In this document: piece after piece, positions 15,555 through 24,874 of the stretch
Layout of the letters: each line of letters starts with the position of its first letter
Position numbering within the stretch: position 1 is the first letter of the stretch
DNA from: Bacillota bacterium
GTDB lineage: Bacteria > Bacillota > Clostridia > Lachnospirales > Lachnospiraceae
Assembly (NCBI GenBank): GCA_023436065.1
Contig: JAEZKU010000043.1
Location: 1 to 59,405, forward strand
Length of the DNA stretch: 59,405 nucleotides
Direction: 5' to 3'
Program-made: the position numbers and the translations under genes
Notes under the pieces: generated by a model
Database searches by the model: none
What the model was told of the DNA's origin: nothing
The model's input: the letters and a program-made list of their open reading frames with translations, nothing else

Positions 15555-16250
15555 ATGAAAAGAGAAGCACTTTCTTCACAAAGAGAGGCACTTTCTTCAG
15601 AAAGTAAAACATTTTCTTCGGATAAAAAATCAGGTTCTTTCGCAAAGAACTCCCCGAAGAAAATATCCCTGAAAACCATCGGTCTTCCAAGACTGATCTT
15701 GATTTTAGCTGCAGGTATACTGATCGTGCTGCTATCGTTTCCGAACCTTCCTGGCTCAACGAATTCCAAGGATAACACAAAAAAGGATACTACACCCGTC
15801 AAATTGGAAAATGGTACGAATACGACAAGCTATAATGTGAATACCTATGTATCAGAAATGGAAAATAAGCTTGAGAATGTCCTGAAAAAAGTATCCGGAG
15901 TCGGAGAAGTTAAGGTAGCAATCACCTTAAAGGGTTCCAGGCAGAGAATACCGTTAAAGGACAGTACCACGGAACAAGAAAGCTTAAATGAAGTTGACGG
16001 GGAGGGCGGAAGCAGGACTGACGAGAAGGTAAAAAAAGAGGAGGAAACAATCCTCGTCGATGGAGAGGATGGCAAATCCGAACCGTACATAATACAGGAG
16101 AAGGAACCTGAGATCGAAGGAGTATTAGTGATAGCAGAGGGCGGAGATGATGCCGGTCTGCAAATGGAAATTATGGAAGCAGTGGAGGTATTATTTAATG
16201 TACCTGCGCATAAGGTTAAAGTAATGAAGATGAGCAATGGGATCAAATGA
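15555..16250 (+). CDS. spoIIIAG: Stage III sporulation protein AG
   Basis: SpoIIIAG builds the large ring of the SpoIIIA channel in the intermembrane space. The 231-residue product has a Ser/Lys-rich cytoplasmic start, one membrane helix (about 48-66), and a secretin-like ring domain with VNTYVSEMENKLENVLKKVSGVGEVKVAITL and the C-terminal MEAVEVLFNVPAHKVKVMKM. Its N-terminus is unusually Ser-rich, with SSQREALSSE- and SSDKK-type repeats. It overlaps no other gene, and spoIIIAH begins 13 bases after it. Confidence 0.94.
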   Translation: MKREALSSQREALSSESKTFSSDKKSGSFAKNSPKKISLKTIGLPRLILILAAGILIVLLSFPNLPGSTNSKDNTKKDTTPVKLENGTNTTSYNVNTYVSEMENKLENVLKKVSGVGEVKVAITLKGSRQRIPLKDSTTEQESLNEVDGEGGSRTDEKVKKEEETILVDGEDGKSEPYIIQEKEPEIEGVLVIAEGGDDAGLQMEIMEAVEVLFNVPAHKVKVMKMSNGIK

Positions 16251-16263
16251 TCAGGAGGTTGTT

Positions 16264-17061
16264 ATGAAAAATATATTTAAAAAGAACCACATCATAATTA
16301 CCGCGCTGGCAATTATGATTGTAATCGCTGGGTATTTAAGCTTTACAAACAGAGACGCAGCAGAAAAGGCAGACAAATCTGACAATGAAGTTGTAGAAAC
16401 CGGTGATTATGAGGAATTTACACAGGTCAAAGATGGAGACGAAGTCAGCGAAGATGGTACAATGGATATTGAGGAAGTATCAGAGGTTTCCGACATCCTG
16501 GAAACCGATGCGACAGATCAGGAAGAGGTTGCATCAGAAGAAGATGGTGACCAGCTGAATGCACAGAAGGAGGATACAGAAGAGCTCACTGATATTTCTG
16601 ACGAAGATGTACTCGCAGATGCACACGATGTCAGTGACAATGGCGAATTGAATCTGGAGGAAGGCGTTCCCGGTGAAGCAGTGCTCGCCAAAGCTACCAT
16701 AGATTCAAGCTATTTCGTATCCAATAGAGTAAAGAGAGAGCAGGTAAGATCCAAGAGCAAGGAGCTCTATATGGAGCTTATCCAGAGCCCCGATATTACG
16801 AATGAGCAGAAGCAGAAGGCAATCGATGGGATGCTGGAGCTGACGGATGTCATTGATAAAGAAAATGCAACCGAGATGCTGCTGGAGGCAAAGGGCTTTG
16901 CGGATGCAGTTGTATTCATCAGTGACGGAAAGGCCGAGGTTGTAGTAAATGCATCCTCCCTGACGGATCAGCAGCTTGCTATTATCGAAAGCGTTGTGAA
17001 AGAAAAGACAGGTATCGAAGTTAAGAATATCGGTATTAATCCGGTGGTTATCGAAGAATAA
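16264..17061 (+). CDS. spoIIIAH: Stage III sporulation protein AH
   Basis: SpoIIIAH spans the mother-cell membrane and binds SpoIIQ of the forespore. The 266-residue product has one membrane helix (about 9-26), a long, very acidic linker (about 32-140) and a C-terminal YscJ/FliF-like ring domain that ends with TDQQLAIIESVVKEKTGIEVKNIGINPV. The acidic linker is longer than in Bacillus and common in Lachnospiraceae. AGGAGG (16253-16258) selects ATG 16264. It is the last gene of the operon; no strong terminator was seen before the next promoter. Confidence 0.94.
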   Translation: MKNIFKKNHIIITALAIMIVIAGYLSFTNRDAAEKADKSDNEVVETGDYEEFTQVKDGDEVSEDGTMDIEEVSEVSDILETDATDQEEVASEEDGDQLNAQKEDTEELTDISDEDVLADAHDVSDNGELNLEEGVPGEAVLAKATIDSSYFVSNRVKREQVRSKSKELYMELIQSPDITNEQKQKAIDGMLELTDVIDKENATEMLLEAKGFADAVVFISDGKAEVVVNASSLTDQQLAIIESVVKEKTGIEVKNIGINPVVIEE

Positions 17062-17072
17062 TATAATTATAA

Positions 17073-17101
17073 TTGCAAATGTAGAGAAGTTTGGGTATAA
17101 T
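17073..17101 (+). promoter_or_regulatory. Vegetative promoter of the asp23-nusB cluster
   Basis: TTGCAA (17073-17078), a 17-base spacer and a perfect TATAAT (17096-17101). It lies between spoIIIAH and asp23, so the housekeeping genes downstream do not depend on the sporulation operon. Confidence 0.8.
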
Positions 17102-17183
17102 ACTATATAATGTAAGCAATGTGAAGACCCTATTGTGATATAGTTTATACCGGATAATGATAGGAACATAGGAGGTAATAACT

Positions 17184-17573
17184 TTGAATAAGGAACCGGA
17201 GATCAGGAACACATATAAAATACATGAGAACGGTAAAGTAGGTGAAGTCCAGATTGCAGATGAGGTGGTTGCGACCATCGCAGGTCTGGCTGCTACAGAA
17301 GTGAAGGGAGTGTCTGCTACCTCCGGGAATGCTGCCAATGAGCTGACCGGTAAGCTGAGTTCCAAGAAGAACTTATCCAAGGGAGTTAAGGTACTGGTAA
17401 GCCCGGATGCAGTATCCGTGGATATGGCCCTGACCTTAGATTATGGGTATGGTATTCCGGAGACTGCTAAGCAGGTGCAAGAAAAGGTGAAGTTGGCGAT
17501 AGAGAATATGACCGGTTTGCAGGTCAAAGAAGTTAACATCCGGATTGCAGGTGTTAACATCGTGAAAGAGTAA
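17184..17573 (+). CDS. Asp23/Gls24 family envelope-stress protein
   Basis: The 129-residue product is a DUF322 (Asp23/Gls24) protein, the YqhY-like member that lies next to nusB in many Firmicutes. Recognisable segments are IADEVVATIAGLAATEVKGV, ending in the G-V-x-G region, and the C-terminal LQVKEVNIRIAGVNIVKE. In Bacillus, YqhY is a membrane-associated regulator connected with acetyl-CoA carboxylase. The start is TTG 17184, directed by GGAGG (17172-17176); no ATG with a better site lies nearby. Confidence 0.9.
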   Translation: MNKEPEIRNTYKIHENGKVGEVQIADEVVATIAGLAATEVKGVSATSGNAANELTGKLSSKKNLSKGVKVLVSPDAVSVDMALTLDYGYGIPETAKQVQEKVKLAIENMTGLQVKEVNIRIAGVNIVKE

Positions 17574-17582
17574 GCGATTCCC

Positions 17583-17614
17583 AAACAACCCTTAGAACTG
17601 CCTAAGGGTTGTTT
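17583..17614 (+). terminator. Hairpin between asp23 and nusB
   Basis: AAACAACCCTTAG (17583-17595) pairs with CTAAGGGTTGTTT (17602-17614), a perfect 13-bp stem. The downstream sequence ATTCGTG has few T, so it may act as a partial terminator or a mRNA-stabilising structure and not as a full stop. Confidence 0.6.
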
Positions 17615-17648
17615 ATTCGTGTGTAAAGGAGTTAGGAGGAACTGTACC

Positions 17649-18044
17649 ATGACAAGAAGAGAAATCAGGGAACATATTTTCCTCATGTTATTTCGTAAGG
17701 ATTTTCATGAGGCAGATGAATTGAAGGAACAGATGGAGCTCTATATTACGAACTTAGAGAAACCAACCATAGAGGAGCATGCCTATCTGACCTCGCGTCT
17801 GAATTCCGTGATGGAAAAGCTGGCAGAGATCGATGATATTCTGTCGGAAGCCTCCAGCGGCTGGAAGCTGAACCGTATGGGTAAGGTGGATTTAACCATA
17901 CTGAGACTGGCAGTATATGAGCTTCGCTTCGATGAGGATATACCTTCCAAGGTTGCCATCAATGAAGCGGTAGAGCTTGCTAAAAAATTCGGCGGAGACG
18001 AATCACCGAGTTTTGTCAACGGAGTGCTTGCAAAACTGGCCTGA
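17649..18044 (+). CDS. nusB: Transcription antitermination factor NusB
   Basis: NusB works with NusE (S10) on boxA RNA in rRNA antitermination. The 131-residue, all-helical product has the typical MTRREIREHIFLMLF opening, the central WKLNRMGKVDLTILRLAVYEL and the C-terminal PSKVAINEAVELAKKFGGDESPSFVNGVL motif. TAGGAGGAAC sits upstream of ATG 17649. It is followed directly by xseA, with 17 bases between them. Confidence 0.96.
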   Translation: MTRREIREHIFLMLFRKDFHEADELKEQMELYITNLEKPTIEEHAYLTSRLNSVMEKLAEIDDILSEASSGWKLNRMGKVDLTILRLAVYELRFDEDIPSKVAINEAVELAKKFGGDESPSFVNGVLAKLA

Positions 18045-18061
18045 ATGTGATGGAGGTAGTG

Positions 18062-19273
18062 ATGGGACAGGCTTATACCGTTACAGAAATTAATCAATAT
18101 ATTAAGAATATGTTTATGAGAGACCGGATTCTGAACCAGATCTATGTGAAGGGTGAGGTCTCGAATTGCAAATATCATACCTCTGGGCACATTTATTTTA
18201 CACTTAAGGATGCTCAGGGGCAATTGGCATGTGTGATGTTCGCCGGACAGCGAAGAGGTCTCACCTTTCGACTGGAGGAGGGACAGAGTGTCATAGCATT
18301 TGGAAGCATCAACGTGTATGAAAGAGATGGCAAGTACCAGCTGTATGCGAATGAAATCATACTGGACGGCCAGGGTCTCCTATACGAGAAGTTTGAGAGG
18401 CTGAAGAAAAGTCTGGAGGAGGAAGGACTTTTTGACACAGCCCACAAGAAGCCGATTCCCTCATACCCCAAAAGGGTAGGAATTGTAACTGCCTCTACAG
18501 GAGCGGCAATTCAGGATATTATCAACATATCCAGAAGAAGAAATCCATATGTACAGCTGATTCTATATCCTGCATTAGTGCAGGGGCAGGGAGCGGCAGA
18601 AAGTGTGGTAAAAGGTATCAAAGCCTTAGACAGGCTTGGCGTGGACACGATCATCGTCGGCAGAGGCGGAGGTTCCATTGAGGATTTATGGGCGTTCAAT
18701 GAGGAAATTGTAGCCAGAGCTATTTATCAATGTGAGACACCGGTTATCTCGGCGGTAGGTCATGAGACCGATGTTACAATAGCAGATTTTGTATCAGACC
18801 TTCGTGCACCGACCCCGTCTGCGGCAGCAGAGCTGGCTGTGAACGACTACACGGCATTTGTTGCCAAGCTTACGGATTACAAGAGAAAGTTTTCAAGAGA
18901 AATTGAGCTGAAGCTGAGTGAATATCAGAACAGAGTGAAGCAGTTTAAGCTACGTTTGTTCTACGCAAGTCCTGCCTACCAGCTGAAGCAGAAGAGGCAG
19001 AATCTGATGGACACAGAGCAAAAGCTTGCCCAGCAGATGACCAGAATTCTGAGAGAGAAAAGACATAAGCTCGAGGTTTACATAGCACGGTTGGAGGGAT
19101 TATCTCCCTTATCAAAGCTTAGCAAGGGATATGCACTGATTACCGGGGAGGATCGTAAACCGATACAGAGCATTAAGAAGGTCAGACAAGATGAGATTCT
19201 GACAGTATCGCTGTTAGACGGAGAGATTAAGACCCGTGTCGAAGAGGTTTGTGAGATACAGCGTGGCTGTTAA
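18062..19273 (+). CDS. xseA: Exodeoxyribonuclease VII large subunit
   Basis: XseA is the catalytic subunit of exonuclease VII, which degrades single-stranded DNA. The 403-residue product has an N-terminal OB-fold (about 1-100; YTVTEINQYIKNMF, VKGEVSNCKYH), a nuclease domain with GRGGGSIEDLWAFNEE and VGHETDVTIADFVSDLRAPTPSAAAE, and a helical C-terminal coiled coil that binds XseB. GGAGG (18052-18056) supports ATG 18062 over GTG 18047. xseB follows after 92 bases. Confidence 0.96.
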   Translation: MGQAYTVTEINQYIKNMFMRDRILNQIYVKGEVSNCKYHTSGHIYFTLKDAQGQLACVMFAGQRRGLTFRLEEGQSVIAFGSINVYERDGKYQLYANEIILDGQGLLYEKFERLKKSLEEEGLFDTAHKKPIPSYPKRVGIVTASTGAAIQDIINISRRRNPYVQLILYPALVQGQGAAESVVKGIKALDRLGVDTIIVGRGGGSIEDLWAFNEEIVARAIYQCETPVISAVGHETDVTIADFVSDLRAPTPSAAAELAVNDYTAFVAKLTDYKRKFSREIELKLSEYQNRVKQFKLRLFYASPAYQLKQKRQNLMDTEQKLAQQMTRILREKRHKLEVYIARLEGLSPLSKLSKGYALITGEDRKPIQSIKKVRQDEILTVSLLDGEIKTRVEEVCEIQRGC

Positions 19274-19365
19274 TATAGAATTTTGATTAATGAGACAGGA
19301 CAAGGTCGATAATAGAATTACATTGATAGCCGATTTCGTGGAGTATCGGCAGAATGGAGCTATGT

Positions 19366-19575
19366 ATGGCGGATAAAAAAATGAAACTGGAAGAATCCTT
19401 TGAGAAGCTGAATCAAATCTTGGAGGAGCTGGAGAAGCCTGATATTGCACTTGAGGAATCCTTCACCTTGTACCAGGAGGGCATGAAGCTTTTAAAGATT
19501 TGTAACGATTCCATTGATAAGGTTGAGAAGGAATTGATTATTTTAAGTGAAAGTGGAGAAGCCAATGAACTTTGA
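19366..19575 (+). CDS. xseB: Exodeoxyribonuclease VII small subunit
   Basis: The 70-residue, helical product carries the family segment LEESFEKLNQILEELEKPDIALEESFTLYQEGMKL. XseB binds the coiled coil of XseA. An ATG at 19354 is also in frame, but GGAG (19356-19359) serves ATG 19366. The stop codon overlaps the start of ispA by 11 bases, so the two are translationally coupled. Confidence 0.93.
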   Translation: MADKKMKLEESFEKLNQILEELEKPDIALEESFTLYQEGMKLLKICNDSIDKVEKELIILSESGEANEL

Positions 19576-20479
19576 GCAGGAAATGCAGCAAAAAGTTAAG
19601 GAAATTGAAGAGGTCCTGGCATATTACAGTCCTAAGGAGGAAGGGTTCCAGAGACAAATCATGGAGGCTATGAATTACAGTCTGATGGCGGGAGGAAAAC
19701 GTCTCCGACCTTTGTTGATGAAAGAGACCTTCGTGCTTTTTGGTGGTCAGCACATAGATCTTCTGACACCCTTCATGGCGGCACTGGAAATGATACACAC
19801 TTATTCACTGGTGCACGATGATCTGCCTGCGATGGATAATGATGAGTATCGCAGGGGCAGGAAGACAACACATGTTGTATATGGAGAAGCGATGGGCATT
19901 CTCGCAGGGGATGGCCTGCTTAATTTTGCTTTTGAGACAGCAGTAAAGGCGTTTGATGCAGCAGAGAGCTGCGCTGCTGATCAGCATGATTTATATCGAA
20001 GAATAGCGAAGGCATTACAGGTATTGGCACGAAAAGCCGGCATCCTTGGGATGATCGGAGGACAGGTGATCGACATCGAACAGTATGAGGGCGAACCTTC
20101 ACGGAACCGATTGGACCATGTATATCGTCTAAAGACCGGAGCACTGATCGAAGCCTCCATGATGATTGGAGCAATTCTTGCCGGAGCCGACCAAATCTAT
20201 ATTGATGGGATTGAGCGGATTGCAGGGGATATTGGTCTGGCATTTCAGATTAAAGACGATATCCTGGATGTGACCGGAACTACGGAGCAGCTTGGTAAAC
20301 CAGTACACAGTGATGAGAAAAATGAAAAGACTACCTATGTGTCACTCTTAGGTGTAGAGGATGCAGATACAGAGGTATTAAATATATCGAACAGGGCTAT
20401 GGAGGCATATGACACCTTGCCCTGTCAAAATGAGTTCCTTCGAATATTAATTGGCAAATTAATTAACAGGGAAAAATAA
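19565..20479 (+). CDS. ispA: Farnesyl/geranylgeranyl diphosphate synthase
   Basis: A polyprenyl synthetase of 304 residues that condenses isopentenyl diphosphate with allylic diphosphates. It has both Asp-rich motifs, VHDDLPAMDNDEYRRG (first DDxxD) and GLAFQIKDDILDVTG (second), and the GGKRLRP motif near residue 45. Family neighbours at this locus make C15 diphosphate. ATG 19565 is preferred because GGAG (19555-19558) lies 6 bases before it. Next to dxs, this places two steps of isoprenoid synthesis in one operon. Confidence 0.95.
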   Translation: MNFEQEMQQKVKEIEEVLAYYSPKEEGFQRQIMEAMNYSLMAGGKRLRPLLMKETFVLFGGQHIDLLTPFMAALEMIHTYSLVHDDLPAMDNDEYRRGRKTTHVVYGEAMGILAGDGLLNFAFETAVKAFDAAESCAADQHDLYRRIAKALQVLARKAGILGMIGGQVIDIEQYEGEPSRNRLDHVYRLKTGALIEASMMIGAILAGADQIYIDGIERIAGDIGLAFQIKDDILDVTGTTEQLGKPVHSDEKNEKTTYVSLLGVEDADTEVLNISNRAMEAYDTLPCQNEFLRILIGKLINREK

Positions 20480-20509
20480 AATTTCGATTTTGAAATGAGG
20501 TGAAAGCAC

Positions 20510-22375
20510 TTGCCAAAGTTACTTGACAGTATCAATCAGGCAAATGATATAAAGAATATTGATGAGCAGTGTTTAGGTCAGTTAGCTGAGGAAATCCGCA
20601 ATTTTCTTATACAAAACGTCAGCAAGACCGGCGGTCATCTGGCTTCGAACCTTGGTGTGGTTGAGCTTACGATGGCATTACACTTATTCTTAAATTTTCC
20701 ACAGGATAAACTCGTATGGGATGTCGGACATCAAGCCTATATCCATAAACTTCTGACGGGAAGGAAGGAGCTGTTTCCCACCCTGCGTCAGATAGATGGA
20801 ATCAGCGGTTTCCCGAAGCAGGAGGAGAGCATCTGCGATTCCTTCGATACAGGTCATAGCTCCACTGCGATTTCGGCAGCCTTGGGTCTGGTGAAGGCGA
20901 GAGACCTGGAAAGTAGAAATAATAAGGTAGTGGCGGTTCTTGGTGATGGGGCTCTGACCGGAGGTATGGCCTTTGAAGCATTAAATAATGCAGGAAGGCT
21001 GAAGACGAATTTCATTATTGTATTGAATGATAATAATATGTCCATCTCTGAGAATGTTGGAGGAATGGCTAATTATCTGGCGAAGCTTAGAACCAGTTCA
21101 AAATATACAGGCTTTAAGGAGAACTTTGAGAATACGCTCAACCAGATGCCGGGTATCGGTAAGGCGATTGTAGATAAACTGAAGCGTTCTAAGGATGCGA
21201 TCAAGTATTTCATGATTCCCGGCATGTTTTTTGAGGACATGGGGCTGACTTATATCGGACCGATTGATGGTCATGATATGGACCAGTTGTCGGCAGCCTT
21301 TCAGGCAGCGGCTAAGGCGAAAAAAGCAGTTGTGGTTCATGTTCTTACCAAGAAGGGAAAGGGTTATCAGCTGGCTGAGAAATATCCTGCACGCTATCAT
21401 AGTGTGGATCCCTTTGAGATCCAGAGTGGACAACCGCTGAAAGCAGAAAAGAGCATTTCCTATACCAAGATTTTTTCTGATGCTATGATTAAGCTGGGGA
21501 AAGAAAATGACAGGGTGGTAGCGATTACTGCCGCCATGCCCTTTGGTACAGGTTTATATGATTTTAGCAAACAGTTTCCGAACAGGTTTTTTGATGTAGG
21601 TATTGCTGAGCAGCATGCAGTAACCTTTGCTGCAGGCTTAGCTATGGGTGGCTTCCGCCCTGTTGTGGCGATTTATTCGACCTTTCTTCAGCGTTCCTAT
21701 GATCAGATTATCCATGATGTCTGTATCAATAATCTGCCGGTCGTATTTGCCATCGATCGTGCGGGTATTACGGGGCGGGACGGAAAGACTCATCAGGGAA
21801 TATTTGATTTATCCTTCCTGTCACATATCCCGAATTTGGTTGTAATGGCTCCGAAGAATAAGAATGAGCTGGAACAGATGCTTTCTTATGCCGTAACACA
21901 TGATGGTCCTGTTGCAATTCGCTTCCCCAAGGGAGAGGCTTTTATGGGACTTGATGAATATCAGGCACCTTTGGAATTTGGTAAAGCCGAAGTCCTTTTC
22001 GAAGGCGCAGAGGTTGCAATCCTTGCTGCAGGAAGTATGGTAAAGACGGGACTGAAGGTTGTGGAGGCACTGAAGGCGGACGGGATAAATGCAACATTGG
22101 TGAATGTCAGGTTCATCTCTCCGATTGATACAAATATCCTGCAAAGCCTTGCCGGGAAGCATAGAATCTATGTCACAATGGAAGAAAATGTGAAGAGTGG
22201 CGGGTACGGACAGAAGGTTGCCGAATATCTCTGTGACGCAAGACTTAATCAGATCAAGCTGGTCAATATCGCTGTTCCGGACCAATATATTGAGCACGGT
22301 GGAGTAAATGAGCTGCATGAGAGATTTGGTCTGGATGCCGGTAGCATAGTGGAAAAAATTAAGAAAGAGCTGTAA
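20510..22375 (+). CDS. dxs: 1-Deoxy-D-xylulose-5-phosphate synthase
   Basis: DXS joins pyruvate and glyceraldehyde 3-phosphate with thiamine diphosphate in the first step of the methylerythritol pathway. The 621-residue product includes the thiamine site, GDGALTGGMAFEALNNAG with DNNMSISENVGG, the transketolase-like centre (EQHAVTFAAGLAMGG), and a C-terminal domain. The start is TTG 20510, with GAGGTG upstream; homologues begin at the same point (LPKLLDSI). tlyA follows after 2 bases. Confidence 0.97.
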   Translation: MPKLLDSINQANDIKNIDEQCLGQLAEEIRNFLIQNVSKTGGHLASNLGVVELTMALHLFLNFPQDKLVWDVGHQAYIHKLLTGRKELFPTLRQIDGISGFPKQEESICDSFDTGHSSTAISAALGLVKARDLESRNNKVVAVLGDGALTGGMAFEALNNAGRLKTNFIIVLNDNNMSISENVGGMANYLAKLRTSSKYTGFKENFENTLNQMPGIGKAIVDKLKRSKDAIKYFMIPGMFFEDMGLTYIGPIDGHDMDQLSAAFQAAAKAKKAVVVHVLTKKGKGYQLAEKYPARYHSVDPFEIQSGQPLKAEKSISYTKIFSDAMIKLGKENDRVVAITAAMPFGTGLYDFSKQFPNRFFDVGIAEQHAVTFAAGLAMGGFRPVVAIYSTFLQRSYDQIIHDVCINNLPVVFAIDRAGITGRDGKTHQGIFDLSFLSHIPNLVVMAPKNKNELEQMLSYAVTHDGPVAIRFPKGEAFMGLDEYQAPLEFGKAEVLFEGAEVAILAAGSMVKTGLKVVEALKADGINATLVNVRFISPIDTNILQSLAGKHRIYVTMEENVKSGGYGQKVAEYLCDARLNQIKLVNIAVPDQYIEHGGVNELHERFGLDAGSIVEKIKKEL

Positions 22376-22377
22376 AG

Positions 22378-23211
22378 ATGAAAGAGCGTTTGGATGTACT
22401 TTTAGTGAATAGAAACCTTGCCGAATCCAGAGAGAAGGCAAAGGCCATTATTATGTCCGGGAATGTATTTGTGGATGGACAGAGAGAGGATAAAGCGGGC
22501 AGCACCTTCCCTGAGGAGGTCATGATCGAGATTAAGGGAAATCCTCTGCGCTATGTCAGCCGTGGAGGTCTGAAGCTGGAGAAAGCAATCGATCATTACG
22601 GGATAACTCTTGATGGTAAGATATGTATGGATGTCGGCTCCTCTACCGGAGGATTTACCGACTGTATGCTGCAAAACGGTGCGATCAAGGTGTATGCTGT
22701 GGATGTTGGAACGAACCAACTTGCCTGGAAGCTGCGGCAGGATGAACGTGTCATCTCTATGGAGAAGACCAATATCAGGTATCTTACCCCTGAGCAGATT
22801 GGCAATAAGATTGCGTTTGCCTCGATTGACGTCTCCTTTATCTCCTTAACCAAGGTACTGCAGCCGGTTCATGAGCTGCTGCAGGAGGAGGGCGAGGTGG
22901 TAGCACTGATCAAGCCCCAATTCGAAGCCGGAAGGGAAAAGGTAGGGAAGAAGGGTGTTGTTCGTGATACCAAGGTTCATGAGGAAGTCATCCTTGCAGT
23001 CAGCTCTTATGCCGCTACAATCGGGTTTGAATGTATTGATTTAGAGTTCTCTCCAATCAAGGGACCGGAGGGTAATATTGAATATTTATTATATATGAAA
23101 AAGTTATCTTTTGATATCAACAAAGATGCATATCCGATTGGAGCATCAATTATCCCTAAAAAGATAGGGAATATTGTCGAAGAAGCGCATAAATCCTTGT
23201 CCGATGTTTAG
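22378..23211 (+). CDS. tlyA: TlyA-family rRNA methyltransferase (S4-FtsJ)
   Basis: The 277-residue product has an S4 RNA-binding domain (about 1-65; RLDVLLVNRNLAESREKAK) and an FtsJ/RrmJ-like Rossmann methyltransferase with the SAM motif MDVGSSTGGFTDCM and the downstream LIKPQFEAGREKVGKKGVV. Mycobacterial TlyA makes 2'-O-methylcytidine in 16S and 23S rRNA; older annotations call it hemolysin. It starts 2 bases after dxs and ends the vegetative cluster that begins at asp23. Confidence 0.93.
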   Translation: MKERLDVLLVNRNLAESREKAKAIIMSGNVFVDGQREDKAGSTFPEEVMIEIKGNPLRYVSRGGLKLEKAIDHYGITLDGKICMDVGSSTGGFTDCMLQNGAIKVYAVDVGTNQLAWKLRQDERVISMEKTNIRYLTPEQIGNKIAFASIDVSFISLTKVLQPVHELLQEEGEVVALIKPQFEAGREKVGKKGVVRDTKVHEEVILAVSSYAATIGFECIDLEFSPIKGPEGNIEYLLYMKKLSFDINKDAYPIGASIIPKKIGNIVEEAHKSLSDV

Positions 23212-23280
23212 AAAATAGGGAAAAATTGCATGGTTTTTACGAATATTTATTAGGATATATTAAATTATATGCATTACACC

Positions 23281-23309
23281 TTGAAATTAGTAAAATTCTA
23301 TGATAAACT
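23281..23309 (+). promoter_or_regulatory. Promoter of nadK-argR
   Basis: TTGAAA (23281-23286), a 17-base spacer and TAAACT (23304-23309). It lies in the 144-base gap between tlyA and nadK. Confidence 0.65.
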
Positions 23310-23355
23310 TTTGTAAAAGTAATATATGTTGTCAATCAGGGAGAATAGCAATCGA

Positions 23356-24225
23356 ATGGACAGCTTTTTAATCATAACGAATAAAGAGAAGGATATTGAT
23401 CTGCATCTAACAAAAAAGATTGCTGCTTCTATTGAAAATGCCGGTAAGAAGGTGGTTCTATCAAGCGTATCTTCTGTTCAGGAGGAGAATGAACCTGTCG
23501 TGTTACCGAGCGATGTAGAATGTGCAATTGTACTTGGCGGTGATGGTACAATCATACAGACTGCAAACGACCTGATGAAGCACGGCATTCCTATTTTGGG
23601 AGTAAATTTGGGAACTCTCGGTTTTCTGGCTGAGGTAGAAGAGCATCATGTAAATGAAGCACTGGAACGACTGTTTAAGAAGGACTACAGGATAGAGAAC
23701 CGCATTATGATTGAGGGAACTGTGATTTCCCATACCGGTCAGAGGGAGTATTGTAAGCAGATGACCGGATATGCCCTTAACGATGTAGTAATTGCCAGAA
23801 AAGGATTTTCCAGAATTATCAGTCTGGGTATTTATGTGAATGATGTGCTGGTTGATAATTTCCGCGGAGACGGTGTGATCATATCAACTCCGACAGGATC
23901 GACAGCATATAACCTGTCTGCAGGAGGCCCGTTGGTACTGGCTCAGGCAAGCGTTATGGTAATTACCCCGATCTGCCCCCATTCCTTAAGTCCGAGGAGC
24001 ATTGTCGTATCTGCAGCTGATACAATTAAGGTGGTTGTTGGTAAGAGCAAAAAGACACAGGAAGCTGAAGCGATAGCGACCTTTGATGGTAGCAAGGTGA
24101 TTGACCTTGGGACGGATGATGTCATCCTTATGAAGAGGGCGAAGTACAACACGCAGCTGATCAAGCTTGACAATACCGGAATATATGAGATACTCCGGTC
24201 TAAGCTTGAGAAGGATGGAGACTAA
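23356..24225 (+). CDS. nadK: NAD kinase
   Basis: NadK phosphorylates NAD to NADP. The 290-residue product has the GGDGT motif (VLGGDGTIIQTA, Asp63), the NE/D-rich substrate region ALNDVVIARKGFS, and the conserved TPTGSTAYNLSAGGPL motif. GGGAG (23339-23343) lies before ATG 23356; the ATG at 23326 has no ribosome site. argR begins 36 bases downstream. Confidence 0.95.
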   Translation: MDSFLIITNKEKDIDLHLTKKIAASIENAGKKVVLSSVSSVQEENEPVVLPSDVECAIVLGGDGTIIQTANDLMKHGIPILGVNLGTLGFLAEVEEHHVNEALERLFKKDYRIENRIMIEGTVISHTGQREYCKQMTGYALNDVVIARKGFSRIISLGIYVNDVLVDNFRGDGVIISTPTGSTAYNLSAGGPLVLAQASVMVITPICPHSLSPRSIVVSAADTIKVVVGKSKKTQEAEAIATFDGSKVIDLGTDDVILMKRAKYNTQLIKLDNTGIYEILRSKLEKDGD

Positions 24226-24261
24226 GTATCTTAATGATGGTAAGAAAGGTATTGGGTAAGA

Positions 24262-24720
24262 ATGATGAAGATCAGCAGACAAAGTAAAATCATAGAGCTC
24301 ATTAATAAATATGATATTGAGACACAGGAAGAACTGGCTGACAGATTGATGAAGGACGGATATAATGTGACTCAGGCAACGGTATCAAGAGATATCAGAG
24401 AACTCAAGCTTACTAAGGTAGCAGTGGACGGTGGAAGACAGAAATATATCGTTCTTCAGAAGACTGAGCCCGGTATGAGTGAGAAATACACCAGAGTATT
24501 AAGAGATGGTTTTGTGTCCATGGATATGGCACAGAACATCATGGTAGTGAAGACGGTTCCTGGAATGGCGATGGCAGTAGCAGCAGCCTTGGATGCATTG
24601 CAGATGAATAGTATCGTAGGAAGTATCGCAGGTGACGACACAGTCATGTGCGCAATTCGCTCCACCGAGGAGACGGTTCAGGTAATGGAGAAACTGAGTA
24701 AATTACTGAATGCGGAATAA
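24262..24720 (+). CDS. argR: Arginine repressor ArgR/AhrC
   Basis: ArgR is the hexameric, arginine-responsive regulator of arginine metabolism. The 152-residue product has the N-terminal winged helix (ETQEELADRLMKDGYNVTQATVSRDIRELKL, shown here only in part as TQATVSRDIREL) and the C-terminal oligomerisation and arginine-binding domain with GSIAGDDTVMCAIRS. ATG 24265 is an equal start candidate. In most Clostridia recN follows directly; here a 14.8-kb accessory block intervenes. Confidence 0.95.
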   Translation: MMKISRQSKIIELINKYDIETQEELADRLMKDGYNVTQATVSRDIRELKLTKVAVDGGRQKYIVLQKTEPGMSEKYTRVLRDGFVSMDMAQNIMVVKTVPGMAMAVAAALDALQMNSIVGSIAGDDTVMCAIRSTEETVQVMEKLSKLLNAE

Positions 24721-24752
24721 TAAGATATTCTATCGATAGGACAAGCAAATCA

Positions 24753-24790
24753 CAGCCGGATTATGATACTCCGGCTGCTTTTCATTTTTT
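24753..24790 (+). terminator. Terminator of argR
   Basis: CAGCCGG (24753-24759) pairs with CCGGCTG (24771-24777), followed by CTTTTCATTTTTTT. It ends the nadK-argR unit. Confidence 0.88.
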
Positions 24791-24874
24791 TCTTGCCGAA
24801 CTTGCGAATAGGTGTTAGAATAATTTAGGCTGTTGAAAGCAACAGATTTGATATTGTATATAAGGAGAATGAAG